Below are positions 30,105 to 39,711 of a stretch of DNA of 64,000 bases, piece by piece (position 1 is the stretch's first letter; every line of letters starts with the position of its first letter). The DNA comes from Curvibacter lanceolatus ATCC 14669 (GTDB lineage: Bacteria; Pseudomonadota; Gammaproteobacteria; Burkholderiales; Burkholderiaceae_C). Position numbers and translations under genes: made by a program. Location: NCBI RefSeq assembly GCF_000381265.1, contig NZ_KB906254.1, positions 248,001 through 312,000 of the forward strand, in the 5' to 3' direction. The notes under the pieces are model-generated. The model was not told the origin of the DNA. It made no database searches and saw only the letters and a program-made list of their open reading frames with translations.

Positions 30105-30527
30105 ATGAACACTCTTCATTTTGTCCGTTTCACGGTCGCCTACTGGTGCCTGCTGGCGGCCGCCTTGCTGCCCTATGTGTGTGCCGGCATCGCCAAGTCG
30201 GGCTTGCTGGGCAAGCCCCGCAACCAGGGGGGCTATGACAACGACCACCCCCGCCAATGGATGGCCCGGCAGACCGACTGGCGGGCGCGCGCCAATGCGG
30301 CCCAGGCCAACAGCTTTGAAGGTCTGCCGTTTTTCATGGCCGCAGTCATCATTGCGCACCAGCTTGGCGCGGCACAGACCTTGCTCGACATCCTGGCCTT
30401 TCTGTATGTGCTGACCCGCGTCCTCTACATCACCATGTACGTCGGGGGCCTGTCCAGTGCCCGCAGTGCCGCCTGGGCGGTGGGGATGCTGTTGAACTTG
30501 GTGATCCTGTTCATCGGTTACCACTGA
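30105..30527 (+). CDS. MAPEG family membrane protein
   Basis: 140 residues with four hydrophobic helices and the family core ARANAAQANSFEGLPFFMAA between helices 1 and 2. MAPEG proteins include glutathione-dependent membrane enzymes; this bacterial branch has no assigned substrate. Preceded by a 175-base gap and followed by a clear terminator. Confidence 0.87.
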   Translation: MNTLHFVRFTVAYWCLLAAALLPYVCAGIAKSGLLGKPRNQGGYDNDHPRQWMARQTDWRARANAAQANSFEGLPFFMAAVIIAHQLGAAQTLLDILAFLYVLTRVLYITMYVGGLSSARSAAWAVGMLLNLVILFIGYH

Positions 30528-30604
30528 AGGTGGTGGCGTGGCGGCACTCGGTGCGCCGCCTTGCAATGGTCCTGACACAGGCAGATGGCACACTGTTCCC
30601 CCGA

Positions 30605-30639
30605 CCCGCACGGCGTGATTCCGATGCGGGTATTTTTTT
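30605..30639 (+). terminator. Intrinsic terminator after the MAPEG gene
   Basis: CCCGCA (30605-30610) pairs with TGCGGG (30625-30630) and is followed by TATTTTTTT. It lies 78 bases past the stop and separates the MAPEG gene from the binding-protein gene. Confidence 0.8.
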
Positions 30640-30688
30640 CATCTCGTTGCATGTTCAATCGTCCCCAGCCCCTTGAGGAGTTTTCCGG

Positions 30689-31738
30689 ATGAGGCCGCCC
30701 CTGGTGCTGAATCGCCGCGTGTTCGGCGGTGTGCTCACGCTGGCTGCCACCTCTCTGGTGGCCCCTGTGGTCCGGGCCCAGGCGCCGCTGGAGCGCAGCA
30801 CCGTGTCGATCGCGGTGGGTGGCAAGGCCACGTTTTATTACCTGCCGCTGACCATTGCCGAACAACTGGGCTACTTCAAGGCCGAAGGCCTGGACGTGCA
30901 GATTCTGGACTTTCAAGGCGGCGCCCGGGCCTTGCAGGCCTTTGTCGATGGCGGGGCTGACGTCTGCTCGGGGGCTTTCGAGCACACCCTGCGTTTGCAG
31001 AGCCGTGGCATGCCCGTCAAGGCCTTCGTGCTGCAGGGGCGGGCCCCGCAGGTGGTGGTGGGGGTGTCGCACCGCACGCTGCCGGGCTACAAGGGCCTGG
31101 CCAGCCTGCGCGGGCGCCGCATCGGGGTGTCGGCACCGGGCTCGTCCACCGACACGGTCTGCCGCCTGTTGCTGGCGCGCGCGGGCCTGGCCATGCAAGA
31201 CATCAACACCGTGGCGGTGGGCGTGGGCAACACCGCGCTCACGGCCCTGCGCTCCGGCAGCATCGATGCGCTGAGCAGCGTGGACCCGGTGATGACCATG
31301 CTGGCGCAGAAGAACGAGGTGCGCGTGGTGGCTGACACCCGCACCCTGCGCGGCAGTGCCGAGGTGTTTGGTGGCCCCATGCCGGCGGGCTGCCTGTTTG
31401 CTGCATCTGCCTTCATTCAGAAGAACCCGCGCACCGTGCAGGCCATGACCAATGCCATCGTGCGGGCCCTCAAGTGGCTGCAGACAGCGGGCCCCTCTGA
31501 CCTGCTGCAGGCCGTGCCTGAAAGCTATCAGCTGGGGGACCGGGCGCTGTACCTGGCGGCCTTCGGCAAGATGCGCGAGGCGATTTCGCCCGATGGCCTG
31601 CTGCCGGACGACGGGCCTCGCACGGCCTTGCGCGCCCTGGCCGTGGTGGATGCCTCGATCCAGCCCGAACGCATGGAGCTGGCGCGGCTCTACACCAACG
31701 AATTTGCCCGCCGCGCCAGAGACCTGCTCAAAACCTGA
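30689..31738 (+). CDS. NitT/TauT-type ABC substrate-binding protein (orphan)
   Basis: 349 residues. The leader NRRVFGGVLTLAATSLVAP ending near VRAQA is a likely export signal with a twin-arginine-like start. The mature part shows the SsuA/THI5-like pattern: YLPLTIAEQLGYFKAEGLDV, an internal GVSAPGSSTDTVCR and the C-terminal helix set. It would bind a sulfonate, nitrate, pyrimidine or similar ligand in the periplasm. No permease or ATPase gene is adjacent, so it is an orphan or serves a distant transporter. Confidence 0.88.
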   Translation: MRPPLVLNRRVFGGVLTLAATSLVAPVVRAQAPLERSTVSIAVGGKATFYYLPLTIAEQLGYFKAEGLDVQILDFQGGARALQAFVDGGADVCSGAFEHTLRLQSRGMPVKAFVLQGRAPQVVVGVSHRTLPGYKGLASLRGRRIGVSAPGSSTDTVCRLLLARAGLAMQDINTVAVGVGNTALTALRSGSIDALSSVDPVMTMLAQKNEVRVVADTRTLRGSAEVFGGPMPAGCLFAASAFIQKNPRTVQAMTNAIVRALKWLQTAGPSDLLQAVPESYQLGDRALYLAAFGKMREAISPDGLLPDDGPRTALRALAVVDASIQPERMELARLYTNEFARRARDLLKT

Positions 31739-31820
31739 GGGCGGTCTCGCAGTTTTCAAACCCTGGGCGCTGGCAGCCCGGCTTGCACACGTGCCCTGAA
31801 CACCCTGCGCGTGGGACCGT

Positions 31821-33422
31821 TCAGTGCTTGCGCCGCGACGGCGCTGCCGTTGGCGTGTTGCGGGTGGGTGCCGCGGCGCTGCGCGCTGCCTGGCGGGTGG
31901 GCCGGCTGCTGGTGTTGGACACTGTGGCGCGCGAAGGCGCGCTCTTGGTGTTGCTGCTCGAGCCGCTGTGGCTGGCCAGGCTGGGGGTGCGTGGCTGGTA
32001 GGGCAGGTACACGATCACCGACTGGCCCACCTTGAAGGCGGCCGAGGTCTTGGTGTCGTTCCAGTCGGCCACCTGGCTGACGGTGAGCTTGTAGCGCTGG
32101 GCAATGCTGAGCACGGTGTCCTTGCGACCGGCCTTGACGACGGTGCGGCGGGTGACGATCTCGGGCGCGAGTGCCAGCTGGCCGGCATCGGCCACCCGGC
32201 TGCCCACATCGTTGTCGAGGGCGCCCAGGCGGGGCACGATCAGGGCCGAACCGGCCTTGATCAGCATGCGGGGCGGGATGTTGTTCACGTTGCGCAGGTC
32301 GTACTCGCTCATGCCCACGCGCTGCGCGGCCGAGGCCACCGACATGGTGCTGGGGGCCGTCCAGGCCGTCCAGGTGGCCAGGCGCTCGTGGTAGGTTTCA
32401 AGGTTGCGCTTGAAGATGGTGGCGTTGTCCCAGGGCAGCAGGATCTGGGGCGTGCCAGCGGCCAGGATCACGGGCCGGTGCACCGAGGGGTTGAGGGCCT
32501 TGAAGTCGTCCAACGGCACTTCGGCCAGCTTGGCGGCCAGGGCCACGTCGATGTCGCCGGGGATGTCCACCGTCTCGAAATAGGGGTGGTTGGGGATCAG
32601 GGCCAGCTCGGCACGGAACAGCTCCGGGTTGGCCACGATGTTCTTCACGGCCTGCAGCTTGGGCACGTAATAGCGGGTTTCGTTGGGCATGCTCAGGTCG
32701 ACATAGCGGGTGCCCAGGCCTTGCTTCTGGTTGCGTGCAATGGCCCGCCCCACGCTGCCTTCACCCCAGTTGTAGGCCGCCAGGGCAAGTTGCCAGTCGC
32801 CAAACATGTTGTAGAGCTTTTGCAGGTAGTCGAGCGCGGCCCGGGTCGAGGCCAGTACGTCGCGCCGGTCATCGCGGAAGACGTTCTGCTTGAGGTCGAA
32901 GGTGGTGCCGGTGGCGGGCATGAACTGCCACATGCCGGCTGCCTTGGCCGACGAGACCGCCTGCGGGTTGAAGGCGCTCTCGATGAAGGGCAGCAGGGCC
33001 AGTTCGGTGGGCATGCCGCGTCGCTCCAGCTCTTCAACGATGTAGAACAGGTATTTGCGCGAGCGCTCGGTCATGCGGTTGAGGTAGTCCGGCCGCGCGG
33101 TGTACCACTGTTCCCGGTCGTGCACCAGATCGGTGTCGAGGTCGGGCATGGCAAAGCCGGAACGGATGCGCTCCCAGATGTCGGACGGTGCCGCCAACTG
33201 GGCCACCGGACGTGAGTAGGCCTCGGCCGCGGCAATCGGTTGCAGCGGATTGGCCCCTCCCAGCGTCAGGGTCATGGGTGAGCGGGGGGCAGACGGGCGC
33301 GTGGCGGCGCTGGTCGTGCTGGAGGCGGTGGCCTCCGGGCTGCCCGGGGTCGGGTTGGGTGCATTGGCACAACCGGTCAGCCACAGCAAGGCGGCCAGAC
33401 AGGCCGCGGTGAGCAATTTCAT
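31821..33422 (-). CDS. mltD: Membrane-bound lytic murein transglycosylase D with LysM domains
   Basis: 533 residues. A lipoprotein signal (MKLLTAACLAALLWLTGC) anchors it. The SLT domain has the catalytic Glu in LLPFIESAFNPQAVSSAKAA and the GMWQFMPATG and AYNWGEG motifs. At least two LysM peptidoglycan-binding repeats follow (one near KAGSALIVPRL, another near DTVLSIAQRYKLTVSQVADW), then a Ser/Thr/Ala-rich basic tail. The ATG overlaps the gloB stop by four bases, so the two are coupled. Confidence 0.94.
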   Translation of the reverse strand: MKLLTAACLAALLWLTGCANAPNPTPGSPEATASSTTSAATRPSAPRSPMTLTLGGANPLQPIAAAEAYSRPVAQLAAPSDIWERIRSGFAMPDLDTDLVHDREQWYTARPDYLNRMTERSRKYLFYIVEELERRGMPTELALLPFIESAFNPQAVSSAKAAGMWQFMPATGTTFDLKQNVFRDDRRDVLASTRAALDYLQKLYNMFGDWQLALAAYNWGEGSVGRAIARNQKQGLGTRYVDLSMPNETRYYVPKLQAVKNIVANPELFRAELALIPNHPYFETVDIPGDIDVALAAKLAEVPLDDFKALNPSVHRPVILAAGTPQILLPWDNATIFKRNLETYHERLATWTAWTAPSTMSVASAAQRVGMSEYDLRNVNNIPPRMLIKAGSALIVPRLGALDNDVGSRVADAGQLALAPEIVTRRTVVKAGRKDTVLSIAQRYKLTVSQVADWNDTKTSAAFKVGQSVIVYLPYQPRTPSLASHSGSSSNTKSAPSRATVSNTSSRPTRQAARSAAAPTRNTPTAAPSRRKH

Positions 33423-34213
33423 TTGAAGTCGTTTTTCCATTCGCGCAGTTGCGCGAACACGGCGGCGTCATCGGCGCCGGAGGTGTCGGGGGCCTGGGCT
33501 TGCACGGCCTCGATCACCGAGGGCTGGCGCGAGCGCAGGAAGGGGTTGATGGCTTGCTCCAGCGCGATGGTGGAGGGCAAGGTGGGCTCATGCCGTGCCC
33601 GCTGTGCAATGCATTGGGCCTGGTGCTCGATCAGGGCCTGGTTGTGGGGCTCGACCGCCAGCGCAAAGCGCAGGTTGGACAAGGTGTATTCGTGGGCGCA
33701 GCACACCCGGGTGTTGCCGGGCAGGGCGCTCAAGCGGTCCAAAGAGGCCAGCATCTGGGCCGGCGTGCCTTCAAACAGCCGCCCGCAACCGCCCGAGAAC
33801 AAGGTGTCGCCACAGAACAGCAGGGGGGCAGTCGGGTCGGTGGCGGGGTGTTCGAGGTAATAGGCGATGTGCCCTGCCGTGTGGCCAGGCACGCCGATCA
33901 CCTGAAAACGGAAGCTGGCGGCTTCCACCGAGTCGCCCGCGTTCAGCCGAGTGACGGGTTCGGGCAACCTTTCGCCCGCCGGGCCCCACACGCTGGCGCC
34001 TGTTTGGGCCTGCAGCGCGGCCACGCCGCCGGTGTGGTCGGCATGGTGGTGGGTGAGCAAAATGGCTTCCAGGCGCAGGCTCGGCAGGCGGGCCAGCGCG
34101 TCCAGCACGGGTTGGGCATCGCCTGGGTCGACCACCAGCGCCCGTTGGCCATCGTGCAGCAGCCAGATGTAGTTGTCCGCGAAAGCCGGCAGGGGAATGA
34201 GGTGTGTGGTCAT
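33419..34213 (-). CDS. gloB: Hydroxyacylglutathione hydrolase (glyoxalase II)
   Basis: 264 residues with the metallo-beta-lactamase signature LLTHHHADHTGG near residue 55 and the GHTAGHIAYYL metal ligand segment. It splits S-D-lactoylglutathione to lactate and glutathione in methylglyoxal detoxification. A perfect minus-strand TATAAT at 34224-34229 is only about 11 bases from the ATG, so the transcript leader would be extremely short. Coupled to mltD. Confidence 0.95.
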   Translation of the reverse strand: MTTHLIPLPAFADNYIWLLHDGQRALVVDPGDAQPVLDALARLPSLRLEAILLTHHHADHTGGVAALQAQTGASVWGPAGERLPEPVTRLNAGDSVEAASFRFQVIGVPGHTAGHIAYYLEHPATDPTAPLLFCGDTLFSGGCGRLFEGTPAQMLASLDRLSALPGNTRVCCAHEYTLSNLRFALAVEPHNQALIEHQAQCIAQRARHEPTLPSTIALEQAINPFLRSRQPSVIEAVQAQAPDTSGADDAAVFAQLREWKNDFK

Positions 34214-34282
34214 GGACGGGCGGATTATAGAAAGATGAGGGGCTGGCAGGGGGATCGCAGGCGCTATGCTCTGGGGCTGGTT

Positions 34283-34306
34283 CCCGGCGCTTCTGCGCCG
34301 GGTTTC
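34283..34306 (+). terminator. Strong GC hairpin upstream of the methyltransferase gene
   Basis: CCCGGCGC (34283-34290) pairs perfectly with GCGCCGGG (34295-34302) across TTCT and is followed by TTTC. It lies 57 bases before the methyltransferase start. It could be an attenuator-like element or only a leader hairpin. Confidence 0.45.
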
Positions 34307-34359
34307 ATGGCGCCACCCGGCGTGCCCCAGCCACCGAGTTTCGCATTTTCAGCCCGCCC

Positions 34360-35172
34360 ATGCAGTCGCTTCATGAATGGTTTCAGACCCCGCCCGGGCG
34401 CTACCTGATGGCCTGGGAGCAGGCACGCATCGATGCGGCTGTGGCCGATATCTTTGGCTACCACAGCCTGCAGCTCGGCCTGCCCGAACTGGACGCCTTG
34501 CGGCGCAACCGCATGCCGCACCAGTGGCTGGCCGTTGACAGTACCGAGGTACAGGCCGCCCCGGGAGGCCTGCGGGCCGCCCTGGTGACCGACTTTGCGG
34601 CGCTGCCCTTTCCCGAGGCCAGCCTCGATCTGGTGGTGCTGCCCCACACGCTGGAGGTGTCGCACGACCCGCACACCACCTTGCGCGAGGTGGCGCGGGT
34701 GCTGGTGCCGGAGGGGCGGGTGGTGATCTGCTGCTTCAACCCCACCAGCCTGTGGGGCGCGCGGCAGCGGCGCGAGCACCTGTACCAGCGTTTTGGCTGC
34801 GGCCAGCTTTACCTGCCGGGGGCCGGCGATTTTCTGGGCTACCTGCGGCTGCGCGATTGGCTGCGGCTGCTCAGCTTCGAGGTCGAGGAGGCCGACTTCG
34901 GTTGCTACCGACCTGCGGTCGACACTGACACATGGCTGCGGCGTTTTGAATGGATGGACCGCGCAGGCCCGCGCTGGTGGCCGATCTTCGGTGCCGCGTA
35001 TTGCCTGGTCGCGGTCAAGCGCGTGCGCGGCATGCGCTTGCTGGGGCCCGCCTGGAAGACCGCGCGCCGGCCGGCCGGGGTGCCGGTGCCGGCGGTGAAT
35101 CGCCAGCATCATCAACCCGCCAAGGCGGCCGGCCAAGCGTCGGCATCCCGTTTTGAATCAGAAGGATTTTGA
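34360..35172 (+). CDS. Class I SAM-dependent methyltransferase
   Basis: 270 residues. The protein has a short N-terminal segment (LHEWFQTPPGRYLMAWEQ) typical of the type found upstream of rnhA, then the methyltransferase core with DLVVLPHTLEVSHDPHTTLRE (motif II-III) and VLVPEGRVVICCFNP. Motif I is atypical, lacking a clear GxGxG. Substrate unknown. It is separated from rnhA by three bases, so they form one unit. Confidence 0.83.
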   Translation: MQSLHEWFQTPPGRYLMAWEQARIDAAVADIFGYHSLQLGLPELDALRRNRMPHQWLAVDSTEVQAAPGGLRAALVTDFAALPFPEASLDLVVLPHTLEVSHDPHTTLREVARVLVPEGRVVICCFNPTSLWGARQRREHLYQRFGCGQLYLPGAGDFLGYLRLRDWLRLLSFEVEEADFGCYRPAVDTDTWLRRFEWMDRAGPRWWPIFGAAYCLVAVKRVRGMRLLGPAWKTARRPAGVPVPAVNRQHHQPAKAAGQASASRFESEGF

Positions 35173-35175
35173 GTT

Positions 35176-35625
35176 TTGAACCATGTTGTGATCTACACCG
35201 ATGGCGCCTGCAAGGGCAACCCTGGGCCCGGTGGCTGGGGCGTGTTGCTGAAATCGGGCAGCTTCGAGAAAGAATTGTTCGGTGGCGAGTTGGGCACCAC
35301 CAACAACCGCATGGAGATGATGGCGGTGATCGAGGCCTTGACGGCGCTCAAACGGCCCTGCCAGGTCACCCTGTTTCTGGACAGCGAGTACGTGCGCAAG
35401 GGCATCACCGAATGGATCCATGGCTGGAAGGCCAAGGGCTGGAAGACGGCCGCCAAGCAGCCCGTGAAAAACGCCGAGCTGTGGCAACGCCTGGACGCGC
35501 TGGTGGCCACCGGCGGCCACCAGATCGAGTGGCGCTGGGTGAAAGGGCACGCCGGCGACCCGGGCAATGAGCGCGCCGACGCATTGGCCAACATGGGGGT
35601 TGAAAAGGCCCTGGGCCGGCGTTGA
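35176..35625 (+). CDS. rnhA: Ribonuclease HI
   Basis: 149 residues. All catalytic acids are visible: [34 protein letters not shown] and NERADALAN. It removes RNA from RNA-DNA hybrids. The start is TTG: the codon is followed directly by AACCATGTTGTG and preceded by AAGGA about 9 bases upstream; an ATG start would lose the conserved first strand. Confidence 0.95.
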   Translation: MNHVVIYTDGACKGNPGPGGWGVLLKSGSFEKELFGGELGTTNNRMEMMAVIEALTALKRPCQVTLFLDSEYVRKGITEWIHGWKAKGWKTAAKQPVKNAELWQRLDALVATGGHQIEWRWVKGHAGDPGNERADALANMGVEKALGRR

Positions 35626-35762
35626 TGGCCCATCATGCGGGGTGACAGGGGTTTGACGGCGTCGTCTGGCCGCAACGCACACGGGCGCGCGTGGCGCACT
35701 GCCTCGTGGGCGCCGTATCCTGTCGTCAACGGGCGTTGCCCGGCGCTTCGGGGGTGAGGGAG

Positions 35763-36866
35763 ATGGATGTTGATCCGCAGGCGGCGGCTGTGCAGGCCGC
35801 GCGTCAATCGTTGCAAACGCTGCTGACGGCGGGCCAAAGCCCGGGGGTGCAGTACCTGTTCATGCACGGTCAGCAGGCGTGGCTGTCCTTTCAGGCCGGC
35901 CTGGCCGACCCTGGCACAGGCCAGGTGCTGCAGGCGAGCCACCGTTTCAACCTGCATTCGGCCACCCAGTTGTGGACGGCTGCGGCGGTGTTGCGTTGCG
36001 TGCAGACGGGGCTTTTGGCCCTGGATGAGCCTTTGCAGGCCTACCTGCCTGGCCATGCTGAGCTGGGCACCGCGACTGTGCGCCAGGCTCTGTTGCACAC
36101 GGCAGGCTTTGCCAACCCCAACCCCCTGGCCTGGATTCACCTCGGTCGCGACAGCTTTGACCCGTACAAGGTGGCCCAGGCCCTGCTGGACGAGCATGGG
36201 CGCCCGGTTCGTTCACCCGGTGGGGCGTACCGGTACTCGAACATCGGCCCTCTCTGGTTGGGCCAGGTGCTGCGCGCGGTCACCCGTCAATCCTTGCCAG
36301 ATTACCTGCAGGCGCAGGGCCTGTTGGGTGGTGAGGCACACGCGGGCGGGCACCTGAGTTTTGAGCGGCCCGATCCGCCCCAGCACGCTCGGGGCACCTT
36401 GCCCCGCTGGGGCTGGCTGAACCCCGTGCTGGCCTGGATGCTGGACCGCGACCGCTTTGTGGCTGGGGTGAGTGGTGCCTGGGTTCGGTTGGAACACCAC
36501 CAGGCCGATGCCCAGGCCTGCAATGGCCTGATCGGCAATGCCGCTGGCGTGGCCGCCAGCCTGCAGGGCTTGCTGGGGCGTCATGGCCTGGCCAGCAGCG
36601 GTTGCCTCTCAGGCTTGTTCGATTCGGTGCCCATGGTGGGGCCGGCGCGTGGTCTGGGCGGCTTCACCGGTTGGCTGGAGGGGCAGCACTGGTGCGGGCA
36701 CGCCGGCGGCGGTGTGGGCCACTACGGCGAGTGGCGGGTGTATCCGCGTTTGCAGGCCGTGAGTGTGCTGCTGCTCAACCGCGCAGGTTTGCGCGACGAG
36801 GGCTTGCTGACGCGCATCGACAAACCTTTGGTGGCGGCCTTGGGACGGCAACTCGCCCAGGGGTGA
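35763..36866 (+). CDS. Serine beta-lactamase-like protein with altered SxxK motif
   Basis: 367 residues starting MDVDPQAAAVQAARQSL after a GGGAG ribosome site. The fold resembles class C beta-lactamase/esterase (PF00144): FNLHSATQLWTAAAVLR at the position of the nucleophile and YRYSNIGPLWLG for the YxN motif. The usual SxxK has become SATQ, so the general-base Lys is missing. That predicts a weak or inactive hydrolase, or a binding role. No signal peptide is obvious. Confidence 0.75.
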   Translation: MDVDPQAAAVQAARQSLQTLLTAGQSPGVQYLFMHGQQAWLSFQAGLADPGTGQVLQASHRFNLHSATQLWTAAAVLRCVQTGLLALDEPLQAYLPGHAELGTATVRQALLHTAGFANPNPLAWIHLGRDSFDPYKVAQALLDEHGRPVRSPGGAYRYSNIGPLWLGQVLRAVTRQSLPDYLQAQGLLGGEAHAGGHLSFERPDPPQHARGTLPRWGWLNPVLAWMLDRDRFVAGVSGAWVRLEHHQADAQACNGLIGNAAGVAASLQGLLGRHGLASSGCLSGLFDSVPMVGPARGLGGFTGWLEGQHWCGHAGGGVGHYGEWRVYPRLQAVSVLLLNRAGLRDEGLLTRIDKPLVAALGRQLAQG

Positions 36867-36879
36867 TGGCCCGGGTAGC

Positions 36880-37545
36880 TCAGGCCAACCGGGCCAGCTC
36901 GGCCGGGGTGTTGACGTTGGCGAAGTCCGTGGGTTGATCTTCCGGTCGATCAAACACGGCCTCACCCAGAGGGTGTCGACTCAGCCAGGCGCCCACCTTG
37001 CGCTCGCCTTCTTGCAGCCAAAGAGCCAGGTCGTCTGCCAGGCTGCGGTGCAGCAGGCAGAACACCGGCTGGCGCCAGGGGCCGGGGCGCCCCTGGGGTG
37101 TGGCGCCCCCGTTGTCGTCCGGGGTGAAGGCCCGCACGGTGGCCAAGGCTTTGGGTGGCGTGCCCAGGGCTTGCACCAGGCGTTGGGCCAGATCGGGCGG
37201 AAAGTTCGGCACGTCGCAGGGCACGGTCAGCAGCCAGTCGGTGGTGCAGTGGCGCAGGCCGCTGAGCATGCCGGCCAGCGGGCCTTGGGGCTCTTCGGCA
37301 GGCGCATCGGTCCAGACCGGCACGCCCAGGGCCTGGTACCGGTCCAGATGGCGGTTGGCGTTCAGGGCCAGTGGGCCCACCTGGGGCCGCAGGCGCTGCA
37401 AGGCGTGCCAGGCCAGAGCTTGGCCTTGCAGTTGTACCAGGCCTTTTTCCTGACCCATGCGCTGCCCCTGGCCGCCGGCCAGGACCAGGCCGGTGATGTG
37501 CTCCGGGCCGATGGGGGCTTGGATATCTGCTGAAGGCACGGCCAT
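36880..37545 (-). CDS. mobA: Molybdenum cofactor guanylyltransferase
   Basis: 221 residues with the nucleotide-binding signature GLVLAGGQGQRMGQEKG, the PCDVPNFP segment and a C-terminal DFANVNTPAEL typical of MobA. It adds GMP to molybdopterin to form the bis-MGD cofactor. It lies 12 bases after moaA, so both cofactor genes are co-transcribed. Confidence 0.93.
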   Translation of the reverse strand: MAVPSADIQAPIGPEHITGLVLAGGQGQRMGQEKGLVQLQGQALAWHALQRLRPQVGPLALNANRHLDRYQALGVPVWTDAPAEEPQGPLAGMLSGLRHCTTDWLLTVPCDVPNFPPDLAQRLVQALGTPPKALATVRAFTPDDNGGATPQGRPGPWRQPVFCLLHRSLADDLALWLQEGERKVGAWLSRHPLGEAVFDRPEDQPTDFANVNTPAELARLA

Positions 37546-37557
37546 GCAAGACAGGGT

Positions 37558-38736
37558 TCAGCCGCCGATGTAGCTCATTTCAACCCGGCGGCTGACGTTG
37601 GCCGGGGCCGTGGCTTCGGCGGGCAGGCTGGCCCGCAGCTCGGAGTACCGATCGCTGCGGCCTTGCCAGATGTGGCCGATGGCCGAGGCCAGTTCCGCAT
37701 CACTGGCACCGCTGCGCAGCAGGCCGCGCAGGTCGTGGCCTTGGCTGGCGAACAGGCACAGGTAGACCTGGCCTTCGGTGGACAGGCGGGCCCGGTTGCA
37801 ATCGTGGCAAAAAGCCTGGGTGACGCTGCTGATCACGCCCACTTCGCCCAGGGCAGGGTCCCATTCGCCTGCGGAGTTGGCATAGCCCCAGCGCTGGGCG
37901 GTTTCGCCCGGGGCGGCCGCTTCGAGCGGCACCAGCGGGAACTCGGTCTTCAGCAGATCGATCACCTGGGCCGAGGGCAGCACCTCGTCCATGCACCAGC
38001 CGTTGGTGGCGCCCACGTCCATGTACTCGATGAAGCGCAAGGTGACGCCGCGCCCCCTGAAGTAACGCGCCATAGGCAGGATCTCGTGTTCGTTGGTGCC
38101 GCGCTTGACCACCATGTTGACCTTGAGTCCGCCATGGGCGCCCAGGCCGGCATCACGGGCGGCTTCAATGCCTGCCAGCACATCGGCCACCGGAAAGTCG
38201 ACATCGTTCATGCGGCGGAACACCGCGTCGTCCAGGCCATCGAGGCTGACGGTGACGCGCTGCAGGCCGGCCTGGCGCAGGGCCTGGGCCTTGCGGGCCA
38301 GCAGCGAGCCATTGGTGGTCAGGGTGAGGTCGGGCGGCAGGCCATCGGGCGTGCGCAGGGCGGCCAGCATCTCGATCAGGTGTTCGAGGTTCTTGCGCAG
38401 CAGGGGTTCGCCCCCGGTGAGGCGGATCTTGCGCACGCCATGGGCCAGGAACTGCGCCGCCACGCGGGTGATTTCTTCGAAGCTCAGCAGCGAGGCGTGG
38501 GGCAGGTAGGGGTAGTTCTTGTCGAACACCTCTTTGGGCATGCAATAGCTGCAGCGGAAGTTACACCGGTCGGTGACGCTGATGCGCAAATCCCGCAAGG
38601 GGCGGTGCAGGCGATCGCGCAACTGGCCCTGCGCCGGGATCAGGGGCAGGGTTTCGGCAACTCGCTGCCCCGACTGGCGCCAATCGGCGACAGGGATGAT
38701 GCGATTCGCGGACGGAGAGGGGGATCGTTCTGTCAT
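37558..38736 (-). CDS. moaA: GTP 3',8-cyclase MoaA
   Basis: 392 residues. Radical SAM cluster CNFRCSYC, the second cluster [20 protein letters not shown], the [11 protein letters not shown] motif and the essential C-terminal Gly-Gly (SYIGG). It carries out the first step of molybdenum cofactor synthesis from GTP. The N-terminal extension of about 40 residues is longer than in many homologues. No cofactor riboswitch was recognised upstream. Confidence 0.95.
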   Translation of the reverse strand: MTERSPSPSANRIIPVADWRQSGQRVAETLPLIPAQGQLRDRLHRPLRDLRISVTDRCNFRCSYCMPKEVFDKNYPYLPHASLLSFEEITRVAAQFLAHGVRKIRLTGGEPLLRKNLEHLIEMLAALRTPDGLPPDLTLTTNGSLLARKAQALRQAGLQRVTVSLDGLDDAVFRRMNDVDFPVADVLAGIEAARDAGLGAHGGLKVNMVVKRGTNEHEILPMARYFRGRGVTLRFIEYMDVGATNGWCMDEVLPSAQVIDLLKTEFPLVPLEAAAPGETAQRWGYANSAGEWDPALGEVGVISSVTQAFCHDCNRARLSTEGQVYLCLFASQGHDLRGLLRSGASDAELASAIGHIWQGRSDRYSELRASLPAEATAPANVSRRVEMSYIGG

Positions 38737-38818
38737 GCAGGCAAGGGGGTCGGGAGGGGCCTGGTTCAGGCACCCCGGTCATGCGCGCAACGGTACACCA
38801 GAAGCAGAGCCCCGACGG

Positions 38819-38843
38819 GCCTCATGGGGGAAATCCATGAGGC
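38819..38843 (-). terminator. Stem-loop between the SDR gene and moaA
   Basis: GCCTCATGG (38819-38827) pairs perfectly with CCATGAGGC (38835-38843) around a 7-base loop. It starts 16 bases after the SDR stop. No T-run follows, so it may be a Rho-dependent or RNA-stabilising hairpin. Confidence 0.45.
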
Positions 38844-38858
38844 TTGCCTGACGGGAGA

Positions 38859-39620
38859 TCAGACGCAGCGGGCGCCGTCCACTTCGATGCACACGCCCGA
38901 GATGAACGCGGCTTCGTCCGAGGCCAGGTACAGGGCCGCGTTGGCCACGTCCAGTGCGGTCGAGAAGCGGCCCAGCGGAATGGTGGCCAGAAACTTGGCA
39001 CGCCGGGCGTCATCGACCGGGCCACCGGCAAACTCGGCGGCCAGCCCGGTGTCGGGGTTGAACACCGGGTTGATGCAGTTCACGCGGATGTTGTCTGGCC
39101 CCAGTTCGGCCGCCAGCGATTTGCTGATGGTGATGACGGCGCCCTTGGAGCCGTTGTACCAGGTCAGGCCCGGGCGAGGGCGCACGCCCGCGGTCGAGGC
39201 GATGTTGATGAAGCTGCCGCCCCCGTTGGCGCGGAATACCGGCGTGGCGTGCAAGGTGGCGAGGTAGATGCTCTTCACGTTGATGGAGAAGCAGCGGTCG
39301 AACTCCTCCTCGCTCACTTCGAGGGCGGGGCGGTTGCGGTGCGTCCAGCCCGCGTTGTTCACCATGGCGTCGAGCTTGCCGTAGAGGCGAACCGACTCGT
39401 CCACCAGGGTCTTGACCTCGTCCGAGCGGGTGACGTCGGCCTTGAAGAAGGCGGCTGTGCCGCCGGCCGCGGTGATCTCGGCCACCACCCGCTGGCCGCC
39501 GGCCTCGTTGATGTCGTTGACGAGCACCTGGGCGCCTTCGGCCGCCAGGCGCTTGGCGATGCCTTCACCGATGCCGTTGCCGGCACCCGTCACGATGATC
39601 GATTTTTGGTTCACGCGCAT
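38859..39620 (-). CDS. Short-chain dehydrogenase/reductase
   Basis: 253 residues with the cofactor motif VTGAGNGIGEGIA, AMVNNAGWTHRNR and the active site WYNGSKGAV (Tyr and Lys of YxxxK), plus an upstream catalytic Ser in INIASTAG. This is a classical NAD(P)-dependent SDR of FabG-like type; substrate unknown. It follows the aldehyde dehydrogenase gene by 91 bases on the same strand, so an alcohol-aldehyde-acid pathway is plausible. Confidence 0.88.
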   Translation of the reverse strand: MRVNQKSIIVTGAGNGIGEGIAKRLAAEGAQVLVNDINEAGGQRVVAEITAAGGTAAFFKADVTRSDEVKTLVDESVRLYGKLDAMVNNAGWTHRNRPALEVSEEEFDRCFSINVKSIYLATLHATPVFRANGGGSFINIASTAGVRPRPGLTWYNGSKGAVITISKSLAAELGPDNIRVNCINPVFNPDTGLAAEFAGGPVDDARRAKFLATIPLGRFSTALDVANAALYLASDEAAFISGVCIEVDGARCV

Positions 39621-39711
39621 GAAATGTCTCCAGAGGGGGCTGTTGGGGCGGTGGCGGCAGGATCAGCCGCTCTACCGCCACCGTGCTGAGAAAACCTGAG
39701 CTGGGTGGGCC

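Noticed and set aside
35763-36866. Antibiotic-resistance beta-lactamase
   Set aside because: Missing SxxK Lys and no clear signal peptide argue against an active periplasmic beta-lactamase.
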